Below, in pieces: positions 46,792 to 58,029 of a stretch of 64,000 bases of DNA. The first letter of the stretch is position 1; the number at the start of each line of letters is the position of its first letter. The notes under the pieces were generated by a model. It did no database searches and was not told the DNA's origin. It was given only the letters and a program-made list of their open reading frames with translations. The stretch spans positions 8,246,001-8,310,000 of the forward strand of contig OY292280.1 in assembly GCA_958496175.1 (NCBI GenBank), given 5' to 3'. A program made the translations under genes and the position numbers. This stretch comes from Sisyra terminalis (taxonomy: Eukaryota; Arthropoda; Insecta; Neuroptera; Sisyridae).

Positions 46792-48424
46792 GCTACATCT
46801 TGATCTTTGAATGTATACATTATCGAAGACTATATTTCTCTGATATTTAAGATTTTAGACTGTTTCTTGGTTACCTACCGAAGTTGCTTATTGAGACTTA
46901 TCTAAGAAGCAGACCTGACCAATTGGAACTGGTAAGGGAAACTTCTAAAATCAGAAAAGGAACAAGTAGAATCTGAAAAATAAGTTTTCTTAGCTTAACT
47001 CTCCTATTTATTTATAGCTTTAACTGGAATTTTTCCTTCTCGCCAATTTACTACAAATGATGGATTCTTTAATCAACTAATTTTCCATTAAAATAAAAAA
47101 TTCCACACATTCATTCACAAATTCATTCTCATCTCATACATACTTCCACACCTCACTATGGGCTAAGCGCACGCGTCATATTTGTAGCTATAGAACGTGC
47201 CTAAAGAAGTTTCCACTTCAAAAATAAAGTTTTGGAAAAAAGTTCACATTTCATTTCTAAATTGGCGGAAGACAAAATAGTGTTTTTTTTTTAAATTTAC
47301 TGTTTAGAATTTGTAAGTAAAAGTAATTATTTATCTTCTTTCAGGTATGAACTTCAATTTTTGTTGTAACTAAGATTCATTTCTTAATCCATTAAGGTGA
47401 GTAATTTTATCAAAAAAAAAAAAATTTATTACTTCTCTTAAAAGATTAAAAAGATTATATTATATGAGTTTATTAGTTATTTGAAGTAAAAATTTTATAC
47501 TCAAAACCTGAAGGTATTTCTCGATATGAACGATAAATCGATGTTTGAAAAAATCGATGTATCGTTTACATCCCTAATATCGAATAGATCTAGTATTTCT
47601 TTGAAATACTAAATGAATTGTTTTTTTTAGTTATCCAATGGTAAGCTAGTAGTCTTCATGTGCGGCTATTAAAGGATTTGGCTGCGATCATCAACAAACA
47701 TTTCCCCAAAACAAACGTTTTATATAAAATATTGATATATAAAAAATGCCCATTATTTAATAATTTTTTTTATATTTCTAAATGCTTAAATATTGCCCTC
47801 CGTTGAATTTATCTTTATAAGTAGATTTACTTTTATGTAAATACTACAGCTATTTAAATCCCAATACCCATATTTGGTGCAGCCATAAAGCATTTGCATA
47901 AGAGCATTGATGTCTGTAATGTGGCCAAATTTTAAATGAGAACCACTGGTCTAGACGTGAATTCTAAGGACTGAAATATTGTACCAAATATAACAATTGA
48001 AAGATATTGAAAAATTTTTACTTCGAGATATCATAAAATTATTACATTATTTGAAGCTATTTCTAAAAGACTTAGTAAAAAAAGGCTTAAAAATTGATTT
48101 AAAAACTCCGGTTTTATAAGAACAGAATTTTTCTAAAAAAATAGTATTTATCAAACAGTTTTTATCTATTCTATAAAAATATAACAAATGAGTTCAAATA
48201 ATAGAAACAGGAACTAAGAAATATACATTAAAATGGATGCCAACGTAAGCTTTCAGCCCCAGAGATAGATAACTGGAATAGCAAAAATAAATGGAAAAAA
48301 TTGCTACATCAAGAAAATTTCTAATAACGTCAAATCTCACAGATGAAACTCCACAGATATAGTTCACTAGTATTTTGAAAAATTGTTTAAATAAAGCTTT
48401 TAAAAAAGCTTCCAGTGCCTAACT
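46792..48424. other. Gene-free stretch
   Basis: At 47515-47580 an end of the hAT-like element (aatcgatgtatcgtttacatcccta) matches the right end of the 1600-3582 element. The rest is AT-rich with no exon signal. Confidence 0.4.
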
Positions 48425-48720
48425 TATTACACGAGGAGTGACTTTTCCTCATAAGAGCTAATTTTCGCAACGGATTATTAAATAATGCCCTTACGTGAGA
48501 TGCTATGTGGAAAAATTTTAGTCCTGTGTGCAAAAAGACACCCGCAATATCAATTCAAAGTTTCAAAAAGGACTATTTTCAAGTGCGTAAAAAGGATGTA
48601 AGGGATGATTTTTTTCTTGAAAATTAGGTAGAATATTTTAGACTAAATCATCCTTAATAATATTGCATAACAAAAGTTACCATTTATTGGCTAGATCCTT
48701 GGAAAATTAAAACGGTAAGT

Positions 48721-49640
48721 ATAGGAGATGAAAATGCATGCACCAAATTTGTCCTAAAGTTTGTGGTTTTTCAGGAGTGACTTTTCCTTTTGAGATCTTT
48801 TTTATCTTCGTATTATTAAACAAAGGACTTTCGTGAGTATTAATATGTAATTTCTGTTGTCCTGTGTGAAAAAAGATACCCGAATTATCATTATAAAGGC
48901 TTCTGGTCCGAATTATCCCGTGTTGTCAAGACTTGTGGATGGAGTTATTCTTTTGATATTCAAAATATTTATGCTGCACTCCCAATGGCTTACATTTATA
49001 AATGATTTGATTAGATTCTTCTCTACATAACGTTTTTAAATTTAAATCATATTATTCTGTCCTTATATAATAAAACGTAGGAAAATATATACAAAATTGG
49101 CAGAACGTACCTGTAACTTTATGTTGACATTGCCTGCATTTCTCCAATTTAACAATAAATATTATCTGTTTTACATTATAGCACATATTAAATTATAGCA
49201 TCTGAAGTTTATCTTATTACTACTACTATCCATATCCTTAATTTACTCCACTAATTATTCCTATTTCCGTGTTAGTGTTTTTTAATAATTCTTAGTTAAT
49301 GACAACTCTGTGTTTTATATTTTGAATTAAAACAACGCCGAAATTGCGTTTTGAATTTTGTTGGAAGCTATGAGCTTAAGCTTTTGTATCATAGGTGGCA
49401 CTGCAAACTTAAGTTGGTTCATTAATAAGTTCTGGTAAAAATATTTGCTATTTTGAAATTCAAATGCGGAGCGAATACTTTAGTTACTAAAAACCTAGTA
49501 GAATAATAAATGTTATTTAATAAAAGCTATATACAGATTTAATTTAATTTACCCCTTTGTAAATATGTATGTAAATCAATTTGACAGTTGTATCATTGTG
49601 TTTCTTGGTTTTTAAGTTCAAAGCTTCAGGCGAAATTACT
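48721..49640. other. Gene-free stretch
   Basis: At 48770-48900 a further decayed copy of part of family H can be recognised (gtgacttttccttttgagat, gtcctgtgtgaaaaaagata). Nothing else was recognised. Confidence 0.35.
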
Positions 49641-49644
49641 TGTA

Positions 49645-50240
49645 ATTGTTATTGTACATTTGAGAAGTTGTAAATCTATTTTGAAATTTTCGATAAATCA
49701 CTTTGTTTCCTTTTACATTATTGGAATTTTCATACCAAAACTTTAGAAAATGTTTACAATGAAAAGGAATAGTATTAGTCCATAAGTCAACTTTGCAAAA
49801 ATTCCATTGTATTTATCAACTTTGGTCTGATAGTAAAAATTTTAAATATTGAAAAAAATGGGGAAGGACATTAAAATGTTTCCATGTTTTGCGACAACTT
49901 TTCCAATTTTGACACGGACCAGCTATAGTTTGAATGTTTTCGGGATATTCAAAATATTTCGATCGATTTTTTTTTTTAATTTTCTGGAAATCTCATCAGA
50001 ATTATTTATATGTAAATTTCAACGACTTAGAATTGTATTTGGTTGTGGTCGAGTGACTAAATACCGCGCTGCTAGAGCCGAGGTCCCGTGTTCGAGTCCC
50101 GTTTGGGTCCATTTTTTTTTAAATTATAATGATTGATTTCTATTCTACACAGCTTATAATATCACTAATTAACATTGATCCTTATTTTGAGATTTTCATT
50201 CGTCAAAATATTCAATTCTGCCTTTCGGGGTAGGAATTGA
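49645..50240 (+). mobile_element. Family D repeat, copy 3, partial
   Basis: It matches the middle of family D: tttcgataaatca..., ccaaaactttag, ccataagtcaactttgcaaa, ggggaaggacattaaaatgt, then a tRNA-like segment at 50039-50112. It is more diverged than copies 1 and 2 and lacks the family A-type portion. Confidence 0.65.
50039..50112 (+). repeat. tRNA-like segment inside family D copy 3
   Basis: It contains tggtcgagtga (box A-like) and gtgttcgagtccc (box B) about 50 nt apart. Stem pairing does not hold up in the acceptor arm. It differs clearly from the segment at 6700, so the two either diverged long ago or derive from different tRNAs. Confidence 0.5.
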
Positions 50241-51117
50241 TTTTATGATTATGAATTATGATATAATGGAAATCAATTTGGATTATTGAACATGAAATCA
50301 GTCATCATTTATATGTTTTTGTAAGTTACAAATAATTAATAATTCGATAAAAACGGTCCTTGAAAAATTTAATTAAATTGATCCGTATGAAGTTATGAAA
50401 AAAATTCAGTTGATTTTAATAAAGATATATCTATGGAATAGATATAGACGACAATAAAGACTCAGCAGATGCCAAATTTGGTAGCAAAAGTTTAAAGATA
50501 ATCCTTTTCTAATCGAAAATTTTGTACATTGCTAAGTAATGTTTGATATAAGTTAAATGATACACAAACATATGATGTTTTCGTACGTACGCATGATATC
50601 AACAAATTTATCTTCAAAGGAAAAAATAACTCTTAAAATTATAATATATTTGAATTATTTTGATGTACTATTTCTGATAGTGAAATATATCACATGATTA
50701 GAACATTTTTAATGAAATAATTATTTTTTGCATTTCGAATATAAATTTTCCCAAGTCAATATTCCCAAGAAACATTCTCTTCAGAATATTCCAGCAAATT
50801 TCAAATTAATAAAGGTTTTTTCCCGTATTTTTTCTTTTGCACATTTTTAATTCGCTAAGGTCGAGAGACTCTAGTTTGTCCTTTATATGCACTGTCATAT
50901 ATGTTGTTTGATTTAAATGTATATTTAACTACTAAGGATTGCAATACTGGGATACTAAATACCGGGATTTATTAGTTTAAATACCATTTTTTCGCTATTT
51001 ACTAGAAATTTTTTAAATTATCTCCACTATATGTTCAGGACTACATAGTCAAATAGCATATGTATTGATTTGTATGTTTCCCAACCGGTTGAAATTAATT
51101 AAACTGTGAATATAATA
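50241..51117. other. Gene-free stretch
   Basis: No repeat family or exon signal was recognised. A short cgtacgtacg run lies at 50583-50592. Confidence 0.35.
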
Positions 51118-52325
51118 ATCAAAATAAGATTTTTTCGCTGACTTTGAACAGTTATACTGTGTGTACAATATTAGGGTGTCTGTTATTTCCCAAATTGATT
51201 TTTTTACAGCGATCGCCCCCTGAAATTTTAGTTTAAGACCCAAAAAAAATTATCCAATACAATTAAGCTCTTAATTTCTTGATTAAACCGTGCCGGAATC
51301 ATGTTACTTTTACCATTTAAATAACATGGGATTATTTGACTTTTTACTTTTAATTTATTTTCTCAGAAACAAATGTATAAAAAGATTTAAGGTCAAATTA
51401 TTCTGTCGTAAAATTTAACGCTCTACAAAAAAGGTGTCTTATAAATTTTCGATTAAATCACTCAATTAAAAGTTATTCAACATTTAACTTTTTAACGACA
51501 AATCAATTGACTATAGGCTCAATAAAAATGATGTTGACTACAAGTTCTAAGAAATTTCTCATAGATGGCGTCAGGTGAAATGGTAAAAATTCGGATAATA
51601 ATTGAACTTTTGTCGATAGTCCCATTAATTAGTATGAAATTCACTTCGTAGGTACAAAATATTGATTAAAGTACGAAAATTTATCCTGGATAAATTGAAT
51701 TTCACGACTATAGCGAATTTGGATCATAAGAGACCTTTTTTGTAGAGCGTTAAATTTTATGTCAGAATAATTTGACCTTAAATCTTCTCATCCATTTGTT
51801 TCTCAGAAAAAAAAATAAAAGTAAAAAGTCAAATAATCCTATGTTATTTAAATGGTAAAAGTAACATGATTCCGGCACGGTTTAATCAAGAAATTAAGAG
51901 CTTAATTGTATTGGATAATTTTTTTTGGGTCTTAAACTAAAAATTGAGGGGGCGATTGCTGTAAAATAACGGGAAATAAATTGGGAAATAACGGACACCC
52001 TAATACAATATATAGAATATATTGTGGTCCAATTTATGTAGTATATTTTAATATAATAATATCTAAAAATCATACCATAAAAATAAATTTGAACAGAAGT
52101 TCAAACAAAAATATTTGTGACGTATTGCCCAGATACGTATTTCGATTGCCAAGCAATCTTCCTCAGTGGTCATCAAGTAGTTTGGATCATTCCGTAACTG
52201 CCTTGTGATGATTCAAATTTTCAAATTTATGTTTATGGTATGATTTTTATATATTATTATATTAAATTATACTACATAAATTGGACCGCAATAAATTCTA
52301 TATATTGTATACACTGTGAATATAA
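51118..52325. mobile_element. Family A foldback element interrupted by a family B-like element
   Basis: The left end is caaaataagattttttcgct and the right end is ...tatattgtatacactgtgaa. The inner part has one full motif arm, 52085-52215. The opposite inner arm is mostly deleted: the sequence jumps to gtttatggtatgatttttat at 52225. Confidence 0.7.
51170..52003. mobile_element. Family B-like foldback element, copy 5 (divergent)
   Basis: It begins TAGGGTGTCTGTTATTTCCC and ends with the inverse GGACACCCTAA. The host 8-mer tacaatat is repeated on both sides. Its arms, 51170-51580 and 51640-52003, differ in sequence from copies 1-4 beyond the terminal TAGGGTG, so it is a separate subfamily with the same ends. 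Confidence 0.75.
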
Positions 52326-52430
52326 TGTTAAAAAAGAGAAAATGTTTTACGATATTTCCATAATAAGTATAAAAATGAAAAAGATGGAAAGAGAAACCAA
52401 TGCAAATTTGATCAAGTACATAGTAAATTT

Positions 52431-52545
52431 TCAAAAAGGACAATTTTCAACAGTAAAAAATGGATATAAGGGATGGCTTTATTCGCTGAAAAATAGTTGA
52501 ATATTATTGATTGAATCATCCTTAACATGGTTCATGCAAAATATT
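52431..52545. repeat. Family H fragment
   Basis: tcaaaaaggacaattttcaa through gattgaatcatccttaacat matches the segment at 48555-48665 of family H. Confidence 0.55.
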
Positions 52546-52942
52546 TTATTTTTACGGGATAGTGTCCCAAGGGGGTGACTTTTCATTATGAGGTCTAGTT
52601 TTCTCGACGTATTATGAATCCAGGCCTTTTAGTGAATTATAATGTGAAAAAGTTAACTTAGGGGGTCGTGGTAAGAAAAAGTTTGAAAATCACCGATTTG
52701 TAGGACCCAAAATAATTATATTCCCATGGTTATTCTTCCGTAAAATAGTTTCTGTTTTATTGTGTTGGAATACTTAAGATGAGTCCCAATTGGATTTCTA
52801 GGGATTAAATTGACAACAGTTTTCAAAATCTATATTGCCCTTTTAATAATTGGGGAAAATTTATTGATATTAATTGAAGATGTGATTTGATAAATTCAAA
52901 TAATGTACCTACTTAACGAATTATATCCAGAACTTGATTTAA

Positions 52943-53652
52943 GGGTGGATCACCGTCAGAAAAAAAAATTTAGATTTTTTTTTTCCATAAATGTCTTCTT
53001 ATAACATTCAAGAATAACGTGTTAAAAGGATTGGAATAGCTGACTTATGTATTTTCACTGATACAAATTGAATAAATTGATAATAACATAAAAAAATATC
53101 TTAAAAAAACTTAAAATGCGTTTTTCTCGAAATCAATTTTTTAAAACTGGGAGACAAGATTTCTCAGAAACTATCCGACGGATTGACTTGAAACTGGAGA
53201 GTGTTATAGTTCAACATATCTTCTTGGTACTGAACCTCTGAAATTGACCAAACCTCCCCCCTCAAAGTGGGAGAGGAGGAAAGGTCCAAAAAAAGGTCGT
53301 TTTTTTTAACTTTTTTTTCAAAGTCGCGCCATTTTGTGAATTTTCAACAGTTTTTCGGATTTTCGAGGTTCAGTACCAAGAAGACGCATTACCAAAACCT
53401 ACATTTATTGGAAAATCATGATCCGACTTCCGGTTTTCGAGAAAACTTGTCTCCCGTTTGCCTCCTCATTTTTGAGAACCCTTTTTCAAAGCGCTGTAAA
53501 AGGGGAAGGGGGGGACATATCGGGGAAATAAAAAAAAATAGTTCAAAACTTCAACTTTTACATGCCGAAGACCATTTTTTAATATCTCTAAAAAAAAAAT
53601 GGCAGCAGTTTTAAAAAAGTCATTTTTTTTACGTTCTGAGGGTGATCCACCC
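52943..53652. mobile_element. TTAA-flanked MITE with clean terminal repeats
   Basis: TTAA occurs at 52939-52942 and 53653-53656. The ends are GGGTGGATCACCGTCAG and, on the other strand, GGGTGGATCACCCTCAG, identical in 16 of 17 bases. The 710-bp interior carries mirrored sub-segments (aaacctacatttattgg, tcgaggttcagtaccaagaa). The TTAA duplication points to piggyBac or Kolobok transposases. The open frame at 53267-53614 is the interior read through, without a domain. Confidence 0.8.
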
Positions 53653-53756
53653 TTAAGGAAATATTTCATAGTATTAGTAATGATCTTGGCTAAATATGAT
53701 TTTGTCGTCACCTAGTGCGCAATAGGTGAACTATTACACTAGTTCATTTTCCCGAT

Positions 53757-53983
53757 GGTAGCTCTACCCACGGGCTGTTAACTCTCTAAGAATAGCCAAA
53801 CTGGGTAGGATAATTGTGGAATAGCTGTATAGAGTGTTTGCTGCAGGTAGAAAGAGATAGAATTTCCGAATTTCTATCACTTTCTACCTGCAGTAAACAC
53901 TCAATACAGCTATTCCACAATTATCCTACCCAGTTTGGCTATCCTTGTCTCGTTTTTGAGAGTTAACATCCCGTGGCTCTACC
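53757..53983. repeat. Near-perfect 227-bp palindrome
   Basis: Left arm tggtagctctacccacgg ... gctgcaggtagaaagagata, right arm its inverse from tatcactttctacctgcagt to ccgtggctctacca. The centre lies near 53868. Only a few mismatches and a short indel are visible. It is probably a small foldback MITE. It lies directly after the TTAA MITE. Confidence 0.8.
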
Positions 53984-54162
53984 ATACAAACAAAAACAAA
54001 AGCCTATTTAAAATAGTTTGTTATAGTTAAGGATGCCCAATTATAAGTAAAACCAATTGGATATTGATATTTTAGAAGATAATTTTGAACCATTTAACCT
54101 TCACAAATGATGTGTGAAATAATTTCGTGTAAGTTACAAAAAATGAGGATATAGTAAAAAAA

Positions 54163-54300
54163 ATAAACATAAATGTGGCCCAAAGGTCAAACAAATGTAA
54201 TTATGATGAATTGCCCAGATACGTATTTTGATTGCCAAGCAATCTTCCTCAGTGGTTATCAAGTAGTACTGGATCGTTCTGTAACTGCTGTATGTATAAA
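54163..54300 (+). repeat. Family A inner-arm fragment
   Basis: gatgaattgcccagatacgt, gattgccaagcaatcttcct and gtggttatcaagtagtactg are the core family A motif; the opposite arm is absent. Confidence 0.65.
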
Positions 54301-54872
54301 AATTAAGATAAAATATTATTGTTTTTGATAAATCTGAAGATTTACAAGTAAGGCAACATAATTTTAAATAGACAATTGAATCTATAGTTTTTGCAAATTA
54401 TTTTACTTCCAAAAAGACTACTGAGCTCACTTACCTGCAAATTCCAAAGTCAAATTGATCGTGGTTGAAAACGATGTCTTTAGGAATGCCAATCTACATA
54501 TTTAATTTGCTGGGGTCGAGCCACTTTTAAACACCGCTTCCCTATTCCCCAGTAACTCTACTCCTGATTAAAATCTTATTTGAAAAAAAAATTCTTCTAT
54601 TGAAATGTTAAAATTTTAAGGAACAATAAAAAATGTTTGATAAACGATAGAAATCAAGTTTCCTAATTTCTAACCAAATACACTCACTGGAGAATTGGCA
54701 AGAGTGGATTAAGTCCCAGTAGTATTATTTGCCAAGTTCAAAGTAACTGCAAAGTATTTTTATCCTATCATCCAAAAATTATCGCATAAAATTTAAAAGT
54801 TTTATTTGAAAAATATACTAAATACATAAGGCATAAATCACAATTGTCACAAATATTAAATCACCGGTTTAT
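54301..54872. other. 3' flank of the cyclin-like gene
   Basis: Read on the - strand, an AATAAA overlaps the gene's stop region (54861-54866) and another lies at about 54800-54806, so the 3' UTR is short or ends near 54780. Nothing else was recognised. Confidence 0.4.
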
Positions 54873-55826
54873 TTAAACAGCAGCACTATCAGGCATGTAT
54901 TCCTTATAAATGTGCTTATATTTTGGGGTAAAATACTTCACAATGAAGTAGTAACCCTTAATATTCTGCATAAAATCCAGTAGCATAGCAGCCATGTCCT
55001 GAAGATCTGTTCTACAGTAATGAGAGTTGTCAACAAACTTTTCCAAAAGCGGAGATTTTTCCGTCGAAAGTACGTGGTATATAGTACCGGAAGTTTTGTA
55101 GGCCACTTTGGCGTCTAGCAAGCACGCATTCAGCATATTGCATTCCAGTATGAAAAGACAGTGCGTGAAAGTATCTTCTGACAGTTCCAATTGTTCAGCA
55201 TAAAAACGTAAAAACTGGAGAACGTTAGGAGCATCCTTATATTTCCCATAAAAATCATCAACTAGTTGCTCCATTTTCTCAAGATGGGTCCAGGAGTACG
55301 TTTTCGGAATGAATGATTGATTAGTAGCAAAAATTCTTAGGTCCATGTAAAAGCATTTCTTTGTGAAATGCTTACTGGAAGATAGACAAATGAACTCTGC
55401 ATCGTAAGGCTTGTGCGGTTTCAAGGAACTTAAACAGATATCCAAGAACTGGACCCACTGAAACAGATCTGCTGAATTACCGCAAATGAGAGCTTGAGCT
55501 TTGAGCATCCACAAAATAATTGCTGATCTCTTCGCCATATTGGTGGCCGACGTTTCGGTATAGTTTTTCACCTGCGTTTGAACATCAATTCGCAGTAGCT
55601 CACCAAATCTTTCCAGACGCTCTTCCTGAATTGGAAAGTAGTTGGGAAAACAGACCGACGATGATTTGATCCATTCAGCTGTTTTACTACAAGACAATTG
55701 CTTCGGAAGTTTGGGAACTATGTCTTCAGAAGTACTAGGCATACTGGATTCATATTTAATTTCCACACAACTCTCAGTAGAACCTTCACGAATATCAGGA
55801 GTAGGCGGCTTTTCTGCTTTCTCCAT
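54873..55826 (-). CDS. Divergent cyclin-fold protein, single coding exon
   Basis: 317 residues. Residues 1-50 are Ser/Pro/Glu-rich and low in structure. Residues 70-215 follow a cyclin N-box pattern: RSAIILWMLKAQ at the position of R..L..WL.EV, then FQWVQFLDICLSSLK, FICLSSSKHFTKK, and WTHLEKMEQLVDDF followed by APNVLQFLRFYA (like PT...FL..Y). Residues 215-300 fit a C-box. The Lys (152) and Glu (186) correspond to the CDK-binding Lys266/Glu295 pair of cyclin A. Upstream, a 5'-UTR intron is predicted at 55834-55952: GTAAGT donor, tcctaac branch site, ttttctttttcag acceptor just before gttcataATGG. A spliced leader argues for a live gene rather than a dead retrocopy. Subclass (A, E, G or J-like) is not clear. 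Another all-helical protein is possible. Confidence 0.6.
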   Translation of the reverse strand: MEKAEKPPTPDIREGSTESCVEIKYESSMPSTSEDIVPKLPKQLSCSKTAEWIKSSSVCFPNYFPIQEERLERFGELLRIDVQTQVKNYTETSATNMAKRSAIILWMLKAQALICGNSADLFQWVQFLDICLSSLKPHKPYDAEFICLSSSKHFTKKCFYMDLRIFATNQSFIPKTYSWTHLEKMEQLVDDFYGKYKDAPNVLQFLRFYAEQLELSEDTFTHCLFILECNMLNACLLDAKVAYKTSGTIYHVLSTEKSPLLEKFVDNSHYCRTDLQDMAAMLLDFMQNIKGYYFIVKYFTPKYKHIYKEYMPDSAAV

Positions 55827-55953
55827 TATGAACCTGAAAAAGAAAACGTGATATTTAAAAACCTAATTTGTCAAAAAGTTAGGATACTAACTGAATTTTG
55901 CCATAGATTCGCATTTCAACAAATACCGTAGCAACCTTTGGTTGCTACTTACA

Positions 55954-56755
55954 GGTAGAAGGAAAACAAAGAATCTAAATTTATTCTTCTATACTACAAA
56001 TTTTAAGTCTGACATTTATATTGTACTAGAAACGGGGTTTCTTAGGTTAAACCTGATAGATTGAGTAACGATTTGAACGTAAGTATGAGAAATATTCTTT
56101 ACGCTTTTAAGTACTATCTTTTGACTTTCCTGGTTTTGGAGTGCTCGTCGTGCAAAGTCAGTCAAAGTTTTCGTTTTGAGTATAAGATGTCAGCATAATT
56201 TGTAAGCAATAGTTATCCAAATTTCGAATTTAATTTTGTTGGTATTAAGAAGTAGTAGACCAGGATTTTGCTTGGCAATGGCTTAGAAATAGTCCAAACT
56301 CCTTAATATTGTTCTTTGATACTTATAGGTCCTTGACCTGACTTCCAAATCATCTATGAACAAGCTATCATTTAGCAGGCAACATAACTACCTTAGTAAT
56401 TCCAAAAAGACATTTATGGTAAGATTTCAACAAAATTTTCTTACTAATTCTAATATCCTTAATCTGAAGTATCAGATCCTCCAAAATTATAACTTCAGAC
56501 ATCATCAGAAGAACCAAACCCAGAACCTAAAATGTTCAATCAAAAGTTACTCTAATAATGGTTCTGTAATACCAAAAATCTACAAATCTTCCTAATCTGC
56601 TAATTCATAGATGCTTCAAGAAAATATCTAGGAGATGCCATTATAACTTTTTATTACTCCAAGGACATCAGCAAAAAAATGGAGCTAGTTCAAAAATCAT
56701 TTTTTTTGTTTGAACAATCTAGAAAATTTAAACAAGTCCAACTTAACAAATATAA
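55954..56755. other. Leader exon region of the cyclin-like gene, then gene-free
   Basis: A non-coding first exon should end at 55953 on the - strand. A promoter for it would lie above this; no TATA was assigned. The open frame at 56356-56595 is Asn/Lys/Ser-rich, without a domain or splice context, and I do not call it. Confidence 0.3.
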
Positions 56756-56759
56756 TTTA

Positions 56760-57165
56760 CAAAAATAAATATTAATTAGAACAAAATTTCAACAATTTTG
56801 ACGTATTGCCCTGATACGTATTTCGATTGCCAAGCAACTTTATCAGTGGCCGTCAAGTAGAATTGTATTACTCCGAAACTGTTATGGGATAAGCTACAAA
56901 ATTATCACGGATTCCAGTTTATATGGTAAGCCTTTCTCTTTTAATGATGTAGGGTATTTCTTCTAGAGGACTTTTATTTTCTTTAACCAAATTCTTCGTT
57001 TACAACTCAGCGACGAACTTTAAATGAGCCCATTCTTCGAGTTCAGTATCACTGAATGAGCCATGAAGATGATTCATGACCACTGATGAGAATTGCTTGG
57101 CAATCGAAATACGTATCTGAGCAATACGTGATTAATATTTTTCTTGAAAATTTTGTTCAAATTTA
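56760..57165. mobile_element. Family A foldback element, compact copy
   Basis: Inner arms 56795-56890 (gacgtattgccctgatacgt) and 57060-57130 (gcaatcgaaatacgtatctg) face each other across 170 bp. The outer ends are aaataaatattaattagaac and tgaaaattttgttcaaattt, different from the larger copies. Confidence 0.7.
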
Positions 57166-57169
57166 TTTT

Positions 57170-58029
57170 TAGAGTTTACATTTGTAAATAATGTTTCATT
57201 AGTTAATTTTAAATACTGTTTAAACAGTATTTAATTATTACTGCTCATTTATTAATTTTTAAAACCATTGAATAAATTTTGATTTGGATTCCTTGATAGT
57301 AAATTTATTTGATGAAAAGAATACGAAGGCTTTTTGGAAAGGTTCAAAAGGAAAAAAGGGGATGCTGAAACTATCTGGCAACATCTTAAATTATCGTTAT
57401 TTCTGAGAACTATTATGATTCTGCGCATATATTCTGCGCAATATTCTACTGTTTCCAAATTTTTGTTTTATTGTAATTTAATTATGATTTTTGATTCTTA
57501 GGATTCTAGGCTTGGGAAAATCTTTACAGAATTCTTCCACATTTCCAATATTCGGAACTTATAAGGTACTGCAAGAAGGAGACTCCGATTCAACTATGAA
57601 AGAATTTGATCATCCCCATACTACCTGGCTACTGAAATTGATTAATCTTCTCACTTTTTGGGATTGTAGTAGATCTTAGAGGAATCCAGGAAACACAATT
57701 AGTAATCATACCTGAATTGAGGATTAGGATGTACTTATTACAGTGGTTCAGATATCGGAGGATATTTTGATGAGAGCTTGGATCCCTAATTATACGGATT
57801 GAAAAAAATATTCTGTTTAGATGAAGAAAATTTTTTGAAACTTTATTTATTCAATACATTTTTCATACAATTTAATTTTAAACAAAATTTTTTTAAACAA
57901 ATGTTTTTATATTTGATTTTTCCATTTTGTACAAGTAAATTAAAAGTGAAGAAGATATTGGGAATATATTATTTATTTCTTTGTAAATCAAGAAGAAAAA
58001 CCTTAAATTTACGATTAAGGGGAGAAAAT
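57170..58029. other. Gene-free stretch and 3' flank of myosuppressin
   Basis: At 57490-57720 there is a somewhat GC-richer block with LINE-like flavour that I could not place. From 57780 the sequence is AT-rich. On the - strand it is the myosuppressin 3' UTR; the AATAAA motif candidates are at about 57838-57850. Confidence 0.3.

Larger units (their letters stand above)
41761..48720. mobile_element. Family H outer inverted repeats, 7 kb apart
   Basis: 41761-42000 (tgcaatattattaaggatga through ctcttatgaggaaaagtcac) is matched in reverse at 48431-48675 with good similarity. Inside lie a smaller H foldback (42050-43701), a degenerate gene, foldback G, the microprotein exons and a SINE. It may be one large composite element or two independent insertions in opposite orientation. 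A further H fragment at 52431-52545 favours dispersed copies. Confidence 0.45.

Noticed and set aside
53267..53614. A 115-codon frame with Lys/Phe-rich sequence
   Set aside because: It lies wholly inside the TTAA MITE and mirrors its inverted sub-segments.
56356..56595. A 79-codon + strand frame
   Set aside because: Asn/Ser/Lys-rich, no domain, no splice sites in phase, and no similarity to anything I recognise.
57491..57679. A 62-codon + strand frame
   Set aside because: The composition hints at a LINE remnant, but no motif could be matched on either strand.
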